A stretch of 64,000 nucleotides of DNA, from the NCBI RefSeq assembly GCF_009647605.1, contig NZ_WJIF01000003.1, positions 248,001 to 312,000 on the forward strand, in the 5' to 3' direction. Shown one piece after another: positions 19,203 through 26,395 of this stretch. Below the pieces are notes generated by a model. It was not told the DNA's origin, did no database searches, and was given only the letters and a program-made list of their open reading frames with translations. How positions within the stretch are numbered: the first letter of the stretch is position 1; the number at the start of each line of letters is the position of its first letter. A program made the position numbers and the translations under genes. The DNA is from Agromyces agglutinans. Its GTDB lineage: Bacteria; Actinomycetota; Actinomycetes; Actinomycetales; Microbacteriaceae.

Positions 19203-20504
19203 TCAGCTCAGCGAGAAGTAGTGCACCGAGCCGCCGCCGGTGGCGAGGGCCTGGTCGACGTCCCAGAAGTCGGCATCCTTGGTGTGGCCGCCGACCCAGA
19301 CCTTGGTGCCGTTCGCCGTGCGCTCGACCCGCGTGACGACGGCCGTGTGGTCGCGGTCGCCCGACCCGTCCCAATCGAACTGGGCGATGTCGCCGACCTT
19401 CACCAGCGCGCGCTGCGAGTCGTCGAGCGCCGTCGCGAGGTCGGGGCGGGTGAGCAGCCAGTCGCGCATGGCGGTCGAGCTCGTCCAGGTCGGTGACATG
19501 GCGCCCGTGGCGGCGTCGTAGTACCAGGCGCCGTCCATGGTCCAGCCCCGTGCGATGAGCGACTGGCTCGTGAAGTTCGCGCAGTCGTAGCCCGAGATCA
19601 CGGGGTACTGCGCCGAGTTGTACGACGACCAGTACGCGAGCACGTAGCCGACCTGCGCGTCGATGCCGGGGTCGGTCGTGTAGGTCAGGGTGAGCGCATC
19701 GGTCGCCGCCGCCTGCGCGGTCACCGGGGCGGCTGCGCTGACGGCGGCCGCTTCCGGGGAGGCCGGCGAGAGCGAGGCTCCCGCGGCGGCCGACGCGACC
19801 GAGGCGCCGGATGCCGCGGTGAACGACTCCGTCGGCAGTTCGACGTCGGCGGCCGCGCCGGCGGCATCCGTGAAGGTCACCGCGACGTCGCCGAGCGAGG
19901 TGTCGGCGGTCGACGGCACGGCGAAGGTGAGGTGGTCGGTGCCGGCCGCGACGATCGGCGCCGGCGTCGCGCCCACGACGACCTGCGCGACCCGGTCGAG
20001 GTGCTCGCCCGCGACGGTCACCTGCGTGCCGCCGGTGAACGGCGCCTGCGAGATCGAGAGGCCGCTCGTGATCGTCGGATCGAGGTCGGCGGCCGCGGCG
20101 GCCGCCTGCGCCGCCGTCTCCGGCGCGCCCGCCGAGGCGGCGACGGTCAGCGTGTCGTCGGCCGAACGCTGCTGCACGACCGCGACGGCCCGGTCGGCGG
20201 TGGCGGGGGTCTCCCCGGCGACGGCGAGGGAACCGAAGGCGCTCACGCCGACGATCGCCGTCGCCGAGGAGAGGGCGGCCCAACGACGCGCTTCGCGACG
20301 CGTCGTGGGGGTGGGCCGCCGGTTGCCGACAGGAGCAGCACGGTGCTTGGGAGTCTTCGCCGCATCCGTCCCGTCACGCGTCCCGCCCGGCTCGGGCACG
20401 GGCGGGCGGTACGTGGAACGGCTGCGGAGGGGGAGGAAGGATTCCGGCACGGTGAAGGGGGGTGTTTCCTGTCGGTCGTTTGGGGGACCGACAGAGTTCA
20501 CCAC
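19203..20504 (-). CDS. secreted Amidase_6-type protein with IPT/TIG-like domain
   Basis: Up to 433 residues. After a basic, proline-rich N-terminus comes a signal-anchor (RREARRWAALSSATAIVGVSAFGSLAVAG), then an IPT/TIG-like beta-sandwich (PTITSGLSISQAPFTGGTQV). The C-terminal domain has GYDCANFTSQSLIARGW and DRDHTAVVTRVE, the Cys and His of putative peptidoglycan amidases of the Amidase_6 type. It probably acts on the cell wall. The true start is uncertain: the GTG at 20504 would place a perfect hairpin (20469-20494) inside the gene, so a start further in, such as a GTG near 20451, is possible. Confidence 0.75.
   Translation of the reverse strand: MVNSVGPPNDRQETPPFTVPESFLPLRSRSTYRPPVPEPGGTRDGTDAAKTPKHRAAPVGNRRPTPTTRREARRWAALSSATAIVGVSAFGSLAVAGETPATADRAVAVVQQRSADDTLTVAASAGAPETAAQAAAAAADLDPTITSGLSISQAPFTGGTQVTVAGEHLDRVAQVVVGATPAPIVAAGTDHLTFAVPSTADTSLGDVAVTFTDAAGAAADVELPTESFTAASGASVASAAAGASLSPASPEAAAVSAAAPVTAQAAATDALTLTYTTDPGIDAQVGYVLAYWSSYNSAQYPVISGYDCANFTSQSLIARGWTMDGAWYYDAATGAMSPTWTSSTAMRDWLLTRPDLATALDDSQRALVKVGDIAQFDWDGSGDRDHTAVVTRVERTANGTKVWVGGHTKDADFWDVDQALATGGGSVHYFSLS
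20469..20494 (-). promoter_or_regulatory. perfect 9-bp hairpin in amidase leader
   Basis: CTGTCGGTC and GACCGACAG flank an 8-nt loop near the 5' end of the amidase reading frame. Just upstream (about 20504-20530) is an unusually A+T-rich stretch with GTGAGG...CCTCTCAC symmetry. I read this as leader or operator DNA; no known riboswitch consensus was matched. Confidence 0.35.
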
Positions 20505-20555
20505 CCAAAATTGTGAGGAAACCTCTCACTGGCTGGGAAGACCGTGAGAGCGCGA

Positions 20556-21896
20556 TCAGGCGGTCACTCGACGGGCACCGACGAGCACCCGCACGCCCGC
20601 CAGCACGAGCGGCAGCAGCACGAGCGCCGCGACGACGTTCACCGCCTGGAATCCGCCGAGCTCGAGCACCACGCCCGAGGCGGCCGCGGCGATCGCCGCG
20701 GCGAAGTTCATCGAGGCGTCCGAAGCGCCCTGCAACGGCACGCGCAGCGATGCGTCCACCGACGTCGTGAGCAGCGCCGACCCTCCGATGAGCCCCGCCG
20801 ACCACCCGAGGCCGAGCAGACCGAGCGCGAGCGGCACGAGCACCGGATCCTCGGCGGGCGCGAGCATGCCGATGACGGTCGCCGAGAGCAGGATCGCGAC
20901 GCCCGCGCCGATGACCGGCAGGGCGCCCAGCCGGTCGACGATCCAGCCGACGATCGGGCTCGCCCCGTACATGCCGAGGATGTGGATCGAGATCACGAGC
21001 CCGATCACCGAGAGCGACAGGCCGTGCGCGTGCAGGTGCACGGGCGTCATCACCATGACGGCGACCATCACGGTGTGCGAGCAGATGATCGAGGCGAGGG
21101 CGAGCAGCGCGCGCGGGTCGTGCGACGCGATCGCGAGCGCGCGCCAGGCGCCGACCCGCGGCGCGGCCGGCTCGGCCGGCTCGCCAGCCTCCTGGGCCGG
21201 CGACCCGTCGGCGGATGCCACGGCCCCGGCTGTCGCGTCGGTTGACGCTGCATCGGCGGATGCCACGCCCGGGGCATCCGCCTCCGCCTCCGCCTCGAGC
21301 ACGCCGGGGCGGGGCATCCGGAGCAGGGCGGCGACGACCAGCGTGGAGATCGCGAACGCGACGCCCGACAGCAGGAACGGACCGACGAGCGGCGGCAGGC
21401 CGAGGCTGCGGCCGAGGTCGTCGCCGAACTGCGAGAGGTTCGGGCCGGCGACCGATCCGATCGTCGTCGCCCACAGTACGAGCGACATGGCGCGCGCCTC
21501 GAAGCCGGGATGCGCGACCTCGGTGGCGGCGAAGCGGGCCTGCAGGCCCGAGGCGGCACCGGCGCCGAACGCGGCGAGGCCGACGAAGACGAGGGGTACG
21601 AACCCGGTCGTGGCCGCCACGACGACGAGCACCGCGCCCGCGAAGGCGAGGGCGTAGCCCACGGCGAGCGCGACGTGCCGGCCGCGCGCGACGGCGAGGC
21701 GGGCGAGCGGGATCGCCACGAGCCCGGCGCCGAGCACCGAAGCGGTCTGGCTGAGGCCGGCCAGGACGGTCTGTCCGGTCAGGTCCTCGGCCAGCAGCGC
21801 GGCCACGGCGATGCCCGAGGCGACGCCGATGCCGGCGAGCAGCTGGTTGCCGATCAGGATGCCGAGGGCGAGGCCCGGGTGCACGCGTCGCGCCAT
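20556..21896 (-). CDS. MFS transporter, 12-TM type
   Basis: A 446-residue major facilitator protein. The N-terminal half starts LALGILIGNQLLAGIGVASG and the C-terminal half begins near ALLALASIICSHTVMV. A cytoplasmic loop of about 50 residues between the halves is an Ala/Asp/Ser-rich linker. Its DNA carries a GGCGGATGCC...GGCATCCGCC inverted repeat. It looks like a drug-efflux-type exporter; the substrate is unknown. It follows the VanY gene by 13 bp on the same strand, so they are probably co-transcribed. Confidence 0.85.
   Translation of the reverse strand: MARRVHPGLALGILIGNQLLAGIGVASGIAVAALLAEDLTGQTVLAGLSQTASVLGAGLVAIPLARLAVARGRHVALAVGYALAFAGAVLVVVAATTGFVPLVFVGLAAFGAGAASGLQARFAATEVAHPGFEARAMSLVLWATTIGSVAGPNLSQFGDDLGRSLGLPPLVGPFLLSGVAFAISTLVVAALLRMPRPGVLEAEAEADAPGVASADAASTDATAGAVASADGSPAQEAGEPAEPAAPRVGAWRALAIASHDPRALLALASIICSHTVMVAVMVMTPVHLHAHGLSLSVIGLVISIHILGMYGASPIVGWIVDRLGALPVIGAGVAILLSATVIGMLAPAEDPVLVPLALGLLGLGWSAGLIGGSALLTTSVDASLRVPLQGASDASMNFAAAIAAAASGVVLELGGFQAVNVVAALVLLPLVLAGVRVLVGARRVTA
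21255..21282. repeat. GGATGCC/GGCATCC inverted repeat inside MFS gene
   Basis: GGCGGATGCC, an 8-nt loop, then GGCATCCGCC: 10-bp perfect arms within codons for the transporter's central linker. Confidence 0.7.
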
Positions 21897-21909
21897 CAGC
21901 CTCGGCCCC

Positions 21910-22764
21910 TTACTCGTAGTCGGGCGCGGCCGGGAGTCCGAAGAACTCCTCGAGGGTGGTGAACCCGGTCTCGCGCATCTCGGTCGCGAGGTCGACGCCC
22001 ACGTAGCGGAAGTGCCACGGCTCGTAGGTGTAGCCGGTCACGTCGCGCTTGTCGGCCGGGTAGCGCAGGATGAAGCCGAACCGGTACGCGTTGTCGCGCA
22101 GCCAGGCCCCCTCGGGCGTCTCGCCGAAGCACTCGGCGAGCGAGCACTCCCCCGACTCCGCGCCGATGTCCATGACCAGTCCGGTCTGGTGCTCGCTGTA
22201 GCCCGGCCTCGCGGTCGTCTCGTCGTCGCCGTCGTACACTTCGTCCTGCGCCCAGTACGAGCGGTAGGCGCTGTTCGAGGCGAGGAAGAGCCCGGCCTCG
22301 TTGGCGGCGGTGTCGAACATCGCGACCGCGGCGTCGGATGCCTCGTGCCGCATCAGCGGCTCCCACGTGTGGGCGACGGGGACGTCGACCAGGTCGGCGG
22401 GCTCGTAGTCGTCGGGCACGATCGGCCGAAGCTTGTTGACGACCACCCAGATGCTGGCCGGATCGTCGAGCGAGTGCGCGGCGCGGTCGAAGGTCTCGAC
22501 CACGGCGGGAGGGGCTGCGGCGGTGGGGGCCGGCCGCGGCGGATTCGACGCGGATGCCCCGTCGGCGCCGGCCGAACCGCCGCCGGGCGAGGCGCCGGTG
22601 ACGAAGCCGACGACGAGCGCGGCGATCGCGATGAGCACCCCGATCACCGGGAGCGCGACCGCCAGGCGGCGGCGCGACAGCGCGGCGGCCTCCTCGTCGG
22701 CCATCGCCTCGCGCAGGTCGTACGGATCGTACGGGTCGCGATCGTGGCGGGCGTCGACAGGCAT
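21910..22764 (-). CDS. VanY-type D-alanyl-D-alanine carboxypeptidase (M15B)
   Basis: A 284-residue protein with one transmembrane anchor (AVALPVIGVLIAIAALVVGF, about 34-53), a Pro/Ala linker and a peptidase M15B domain. SAYRSYWAQ, then RPGYSEHQTGLVMDIG (zinc His and Asp), and YEPWHFRYVG (catalytic Glu and zinc His) are all present. It trims terminal D-Ala from peptidoglycan stem peptides outside the membrane. The ATG is supported by a TACACT box 6 nt upstream. Confidence 0.92.
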   Translation of the reverse strand: MPVDARHDRDPYDPYDLREAMADEEAAALSRRRLAVALPVIGVLIAIAALVVGFVTGASPGGGSAGADGASASNPPRPAPTAAAPPAVVETFDRAAHSLDDPASIWVVVNKLRPIVPDDYEPADLVDVPVAHTWEPLMRHEASDAAVAMFDTAANEAGLFLASNSAYRSYWAQDEVYDGDDETTARPGYSEHQTGLVMDIGAESGECSLAECFGETPEGAWLRDNAYRFGFILRYPADKRDVTGYTYEPWHFRYVGVDLATEMRETGFTTLEEFFGLPAAPDYE

Positions 22765-22770
22765 CGTTCG

Positions 22771-22776
22771 AGTGTA
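22771..22776 (-). promoter_or_regulatory. -10 box TACACT, leaderless-type
   Basis: On the minus strand TACACT, then 6 nt, then the ATG at 22764. Confidence 0.5.
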
Positions 22777-22844
22777 CCGGCCGTGTCCCGCGTGCCCCTC
22801 GGCCGGGCGGCGAAGATCGGCCCGGTGTCCGGCTCGGCGTGTCG

Positions 22845-22858
22845 TGAGAGCGCTCTCT
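22845..22858. promoter_or_regulatory. CebR-type operator O1
   Basis: The perfect palindrome GAGAGCGCTCTC (22846-22857) abuts the -35 hexamer of the cellobiose transport operon, so a bound repressor would block RNA polymerase. Confidence 0.85.
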
Positions 22859-22887
22859 TGACATTTGCCGTCGAATGCCCGTAAGGT
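22858..22887 (+). promoter_or_regulatory. promoter of cebEFG-type operon
   Basis: TTGACA (22858-22863), an 18-nt spacer and TAAGGT (22882-22887). It is flanked by O1 upstream and by O2 and O3 downstream. Confidence 0.65.
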
Positions 22888-22898
22888 CTCACCGACGT

Positions 22899-22916
22899 TG
22901 TGAGAGCGCTCTCACA
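22899..22916. promoter_or_regulatory. CebR-type operator O2
   Basis: TGTGAGAGCGCTCTCACA is an 18-bp perfect palindrome just downstream of the expected transcription start. It is the most symmetric of the four sites in the window. Confidence 0.88.
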
Positions 22917-22924
22917 TGGATGTG

Positions 22925-22938
22925 AGAGAGCGCTCTCA
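22925..22938. promoter_or_regulatory. CebR-type operator O3
   Basis: GAGAGCGCTCTC (22926-22937) with imperfect flanks, 12 bp after O2. Confidence 0.8.
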
Positions 22939-22988
22939 AAGCGCCTTTGCACCATTCCCATCAACCCCACGCACACAAAGGAGTGACC

Positions 22989-24293
22989 GTGAAGCTCTCA
23001 CGACGCACCCGCGGTGTCGCAGCCATCGCCGGCGCGGCATCCATCGCCCTCCTTGCCACCGCATGCTCCACCGGTGGCGACTCGGGCGGTGACGGCGAGG
23101 ACATCACCCTCACCGTCACCACGTTCGGCACGTTCGGCTACGACGACCTGTACCAGGAGTACGAGGCCGCCAACCCGGGCGTGAAGATCGAGGCGACCAA
23201 CATCGACACCGGCGGCAACGCCCGCACCGACGCCTTCACGAAGATCGCGGCGGGCTCGGGCCTCAGCGACGTCGTCGCCATCGAGGAGGGCTGGCTCGGC
23301 GCGATCATGGAGGTCTCCGACCAGTTCGTCGACCTCACCGAGTACGGCATCGAGGACCGCAAGGGCGACTGGGTCGACTGGAAGTACGAGCAGGCGACCG
23401 ACGCCGACGGCCGCGTCATCGGCTACGGCACCGACATCGGCCCGACCGGCCTCTGCTACAACGGCCCGGCCTTCGCGGCCGCCGGCTTGCCGACCGACCG
23501 CGAAGAGGTCGCCGCGCTCCTCGAGGGCGACTGGGCGCACTACTTCGAGGTGGGCGCGCAGTACACCGCGGCCACCGGCAAGGCGTGGTATGACCACTCG
23601 GGCTTCGTCTGGAACTCGATGGTCAACCAGCTCGACGAGGGCTACTACACCGCCGACGGCGAGCTGAACGTCGAGGACAACGCCGAGCTGCGCGACCTCT
23701 TCGGCCTGCTGGGCGCGGCGACGGAGGGCGGCCAGTCGGCTGCTCAGGCGGCCTGGGACTGGAACGGCGGCAAGTCGTTCGTCGACGGCACCTTCGCGAC
23801 CTTCGTCTGCCCGGGCTGGATGCTCGGCGTCGTGCAGGGCCAGGTCGAGGCCGGCGGCGGCGACGCCAGCACCGGCTGGGACTTCGCCGATGTGTTCCCC
23901 GGCGGCGCCGGCAACTGGGGCGGTGCCTGGCTCTCGATCCCCGAGACCAGCCAGCACAAGGAAGAGGCCGCGAAGCTCGCCGACTGGCTGACCCAGCCCG
24001 AGCAGCAGGTCAAGCAGTCCAAGGCCGCGGGCAACTTCCCGAGCACCCTGGGCGCGCAGGAGGAGCTCGCCAGCGCCGCTGAGCCGAACGAGTTCTTCAA
24101 CGGCGCACCCACCGGTGCGATCCTCGCGACCCGCGCCGAGGGTGTGAAGGCGCAGTTCAAGGGCGCCGACGACTCCGTCATCCAGGAGAACGTTTTCGGC
24201 CCGCCGCTGCAGGCCCTCGACCGCGGCGAAGTCGACACCGCCGCCGCCTGGGACCAGGCGATCGAGCTGCTGCACGAGCTCGTCGAGGAGTAA
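22989..24293 (+). CDS. ABC transporter sugar-binding lipoprotein, CebE-like
   Basis: A 434-residue extracytoplasmic solute-binding protein. The signal peptide ends in ALLATAC, a lipobox. The fold is a family 1 sugar-binding protein; TVTTFGTFGYDDLYQEY, FTKIAAGSGLSDVVAIEEGW and the C-terminal helices resemble CebE cellobiose/cellotriose-binding proteins of Streptomyces. The GTG at 22989 is set by AAAGGAG at 22977-22983, 5 nt away; the in-frame ATG at 22947 lies before that site. It is the first gene of the operon, controlled by three operators. Confidence 0.9.
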   Translation: MKLSRRTRGVAAIAGAASIALLATACSTGGDSGGDGEDITLTVTTFGTFGYDDLYQEYEAANPGVKIEATNIDTGGNARTDAFTKIAAGSGLSDVVAIEEGWLGAIMEVSDQFVDLTEYGIEDRKGDWVDWKYEQATDADGRVIGYGTDIGPTGLCYNGPAFAAAGLPTDREEVAALLEGDWAHYFEVGAQYTAATGKAWYDHSGFVWNSMVNQLDEGYYTADGELNVEDNAELRDLFGLLGAATEGGQSAAQAAWDWNGGKSFVDGTFATFVCPGWMLGVVQGQVEAGGGDASTGWDFADVFPGGAGNWGGAWLSIPETSQHKEEAAKLADWLTQPEQQVKQSKAAGNFPSTLGAQEELASAAEPNEFFNGAPTGAILATRAEGVKAQFKGADDSVIQENVFGPPLQALDRGEVDTAAAWDQAIELLHELVEE

Positions 24294-24319
24294 ACCGGCA
24301 GGCGCTTCGCGCTCGCCGT

Positions 24320-24349
24320 GGGGTCCCCGGGCTCAGGCCCGGGGGCCCC
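24320..24349 (+). terminator. strong intercistronic hairpin after binding-protein gene
   Basis: A 13-bp G+C stem (GGGGTCCCCGGGC and GCCCGGGGGCCCC, one T-G pair) with loop TCAG, 26 bp after the binding-protein stop and 52 bp before the permease. Without a T-run it more likely protects the upstream mRNA or causes partial termination, giving excess binding protein. Confidence 0.55.
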
Positions 24350-24401
24350 ACCCCCAGCACCGCCCCCACCCCACACTTCCCTCGATCGAGAACGGCCAGC
24401 C

Positions 24402-25433
24402 ATGACCACCACGCTCCGCACTCCCCGCGCGGACGCGGCGCCGACACCGCCGCCCGCGGGCCCGCCCCGACTGACCGCCAAGCAGCGTCTGTCCCGGTTC
24501 GACCTCAAGGCGTCGCCGTACTTCTACACCTCGCCGTTCTTCATCCTGTTCGCGGTGACCGGCCTCTTCCCGCTCGCCTACACGCTCGTGGTCTCGATGC
24601 ACGAGTGGGACCTCCTGAAGGGCCAGGGGCCGTTCGTCGGTCTCGACAACTTCGTCGAGATCCTCGGCGACAGCATGTTCTGGAACTCGATCTTCAACAC
24701 CGTGAGCATCTTCCTGCTCTCGGCCATCCCCCAGCTGATCGTCGCCATCGTCGTCGCGTACCTGCTGGACCAGGGCCTGCGCGCCCCCACCTTCTGGCGC
24801 ATGGGCGTACTGCTGCCCTTCGTCGTCACTCCGGTCGCCGTCGCGATCATCTTCTCGAGCATCTTCAACGAGGCCGACGGCCTCGCCAACAACCTGCTCA
24901 ACCTGATCGGCATCCAGGACCAGGCGTGGAAGCACGACACGTTCCTCAGCCACTTCGCCATCGCGACGATGGTGAACTTCCGATGGACCGGCTACAACGC
25001 CCTCATCCTGCTCGCGGCGATGCAGTCCGTGCCCCGCGACCTCTACGAGTCGGCCGCGATCGACGGCGCCGGGAGCATCCGTCGCTTCTTCTCGATCACG
25101 ATCCCGTCCATCCGCCCGACGCTGATCTTCGTCATCATCACGTCGACCATCGGCGGCCTCCAGATCTTCGCCGAGCCGCGCCTCTTCGACGTGTCCAACG
25201 CGGGCGGCATCGGCGGCAGCGACCGCCAGTTCCAGACGACCGTGCTGTTCATGTGGGAGCTCGCCTTCTTCCGGCGCGACTTCGGCGAGGCCGCGGCCGT
25301 CGCCTGGCTGCTGTTCCTGCTGATCATCGGGTTCGGGCTCGTCAACTTCCTGATCTCGCGCCGCATCGCGACCGGAGAGGGTCGCCCGAACCGCCGCACC
25401 CGTCGTGCGCTCGCCCGAGGAGAGAACCGATGA
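24402..25433 (+). CDS. ABC sugar permease, CebF-like
   Basis: A 343-residue inner-membrane permease of the MalF type. The N-terminal basic region is followed by six transmembrane helices (first FFILFAVTGLFPLAYTLVVS). The EAA-type cytoplasmic loop is YESAAIDGAGSIRRFFSITIPSIRP, which contacts the ATPase. The ATG at 24402 gives the family start. No ATPase gene is linked, so a shared MsiK-type ATPase encoded elsewhere would be needed, as known for Streptomyces cellobiose uptake. Confidence 0.92.
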   Translation: MTTTLRTPRADAAPTPPPAGPPRLTAKQRLSRFDLKASPYFYTSPFFILFAVTGLFPLAYTLVVSMHEWDLLKGQGPFVGLDNFVEILGDSMFWNSIFNTVSIFLLSAIPQLIVAIVVAYLLDQGLRAPTFWRMGVLLPFVVTPVAVAIIFSSIFNEADGLANNLLNLIGIQDQAWKHDTFLSHFAIATMVNFRWTGYNALILLAAMQSVPRDLYESAAIDGAGSIRRFFSITIPSIRPTLIFVIITSTIGGLQIFAEPRLFDVSNAGGIGGSDRQFQTTVLFMWELAFFRRDFGEAAAVAWLLFLLIIGFGLVNFLISRRIATGEGRPNRRTRRALARGENR

Positions 25434-26395
25434 GCACCGCCATCCCCCAGCCCCTCCCGGCGGTCGAGGTCGACGTGGTCGGCCCCGAGACCGCGGCGCA
25501 CCCCGACGTCGTCGGCCGCCGACGCGGCAACGGCCGCCCCAGCGGCCCCCGGCGCCGCCGCAGCTCCGGCACCGCCGGCATCGGCAGCCGCCCCGGATTC
25601 CTCACCTACGGCCTGCTCACCGCGTTCCTCATCGGCAGCGCCTACCCGCTGTGGTGGTCGTTCGTGGTCGGCTCCGGCACCAACGCCACGCGCGGCGAGA
25701 CCCTGCCGCTCGTGCCGGGCGGCAACTTCCTCGCAAACGCGCAGAAGGTGTTCGACGCGATCCCGTTCTGGCTCGCGCTCGGCAACTCCGTGATCATCTC
25801 CTCGATCATCACGATCTCGGTGGTCACCTTCTCGACGCTGGCGGGCTACGCGTTCGCGAAGCTGCGCTTCCGCGGTCGCAACGGCCTCATGGTCTTCGTC
25901 GTGGCGACCATGGCGATCCCGACCCAGCTCGGCATCATCCCCCTCTTCATGGTGATGAAGGAGCTCGGCTGGACCGGCACCATCGGCGCGGTCATCGTGC
26001 CGACCCTGGTGACGGCGTTCGGCGTCTTCTTCATGCGCCAGTACCTCGTCGACGTCATCCCCGACGAGCTGATCGAGGCGGCCCGCGTCGACGGGGCGAA
26101 CCAGTTCCGCACCTTCCTCACCGTCGGCCTTCCGGCGGCGCGACCCGCGATGGCGATCCTCGGCCTGTTCACGTTCATGACGGCCTGGACCGACTACCTG
26201 TGGCCGCTGATCGTACTGAGCCCCTCGAACCCCACCCTGCAGACGGCGCTCAGCCAGCTGCAGTCGGGCTACTACATCGACTACTCGATCGTGCTCACGG
26301 GCGCGGTCATGGCGACGATCCCGCTCCTCATCCTCTTCGTGGTGGCGGGCAAGCAACTCATCTCCGGAATCATGGCAGGAGCGGTCAAGGGCTGA
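25430..26395 (+). CDS. ABC sugar permease, CebG-like
   Basis: A 321-residue MalG-type permease with six transmembrane helices and the EAA loop LIEAARVDGANQFRTFLTVGLPAARP. The ATG overlaps the preceding stop as ATGA, so it is coupled to the partner permease. The first 45 residues are a hydrophilic, Arg/Gly-rich cytoplasmic extension. The stop TGA overlaps the ATG of the beta-glucosidase gene by one base. Confidence 0.93.
   Translation: MSTAIPQPLPAVEVDVVGPETAAHPDVVGRRRGNGRPSGPRRRRSSGTAGIGSRPGFLTYGLLTAFLIGSAYPLWWSFVVGSGTNATRGETLPLVPGGNFLANAQKVFDAIPFWLALGNSVIISSIITISVVTFSTLAGYAFAKLRFRGRNGLMVFVVATMAIPTQLGIIPLFMVMKELGWTGTIGAVIVPTLVTAFGVFFMRQYLVDVIPDELIEAARVDGANQFRTFLTVGLPAARPAMAILGLFTFMTAWTDYLWPLIVLSPSNPTLQTALSQLQSGYYIDYSIVLTGAVMATIPLLILFVVAGKQLISGIMAGAVKG

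Noticed and set aside
20400..20560. A c-di-AMP (ydaO-type) riboswitch before the amidase gene
   Set aside because: Only about 50 bp separate the MFS stop from the longest amidase frame and I could not align the conserved core; only a simple hairpin is supported.
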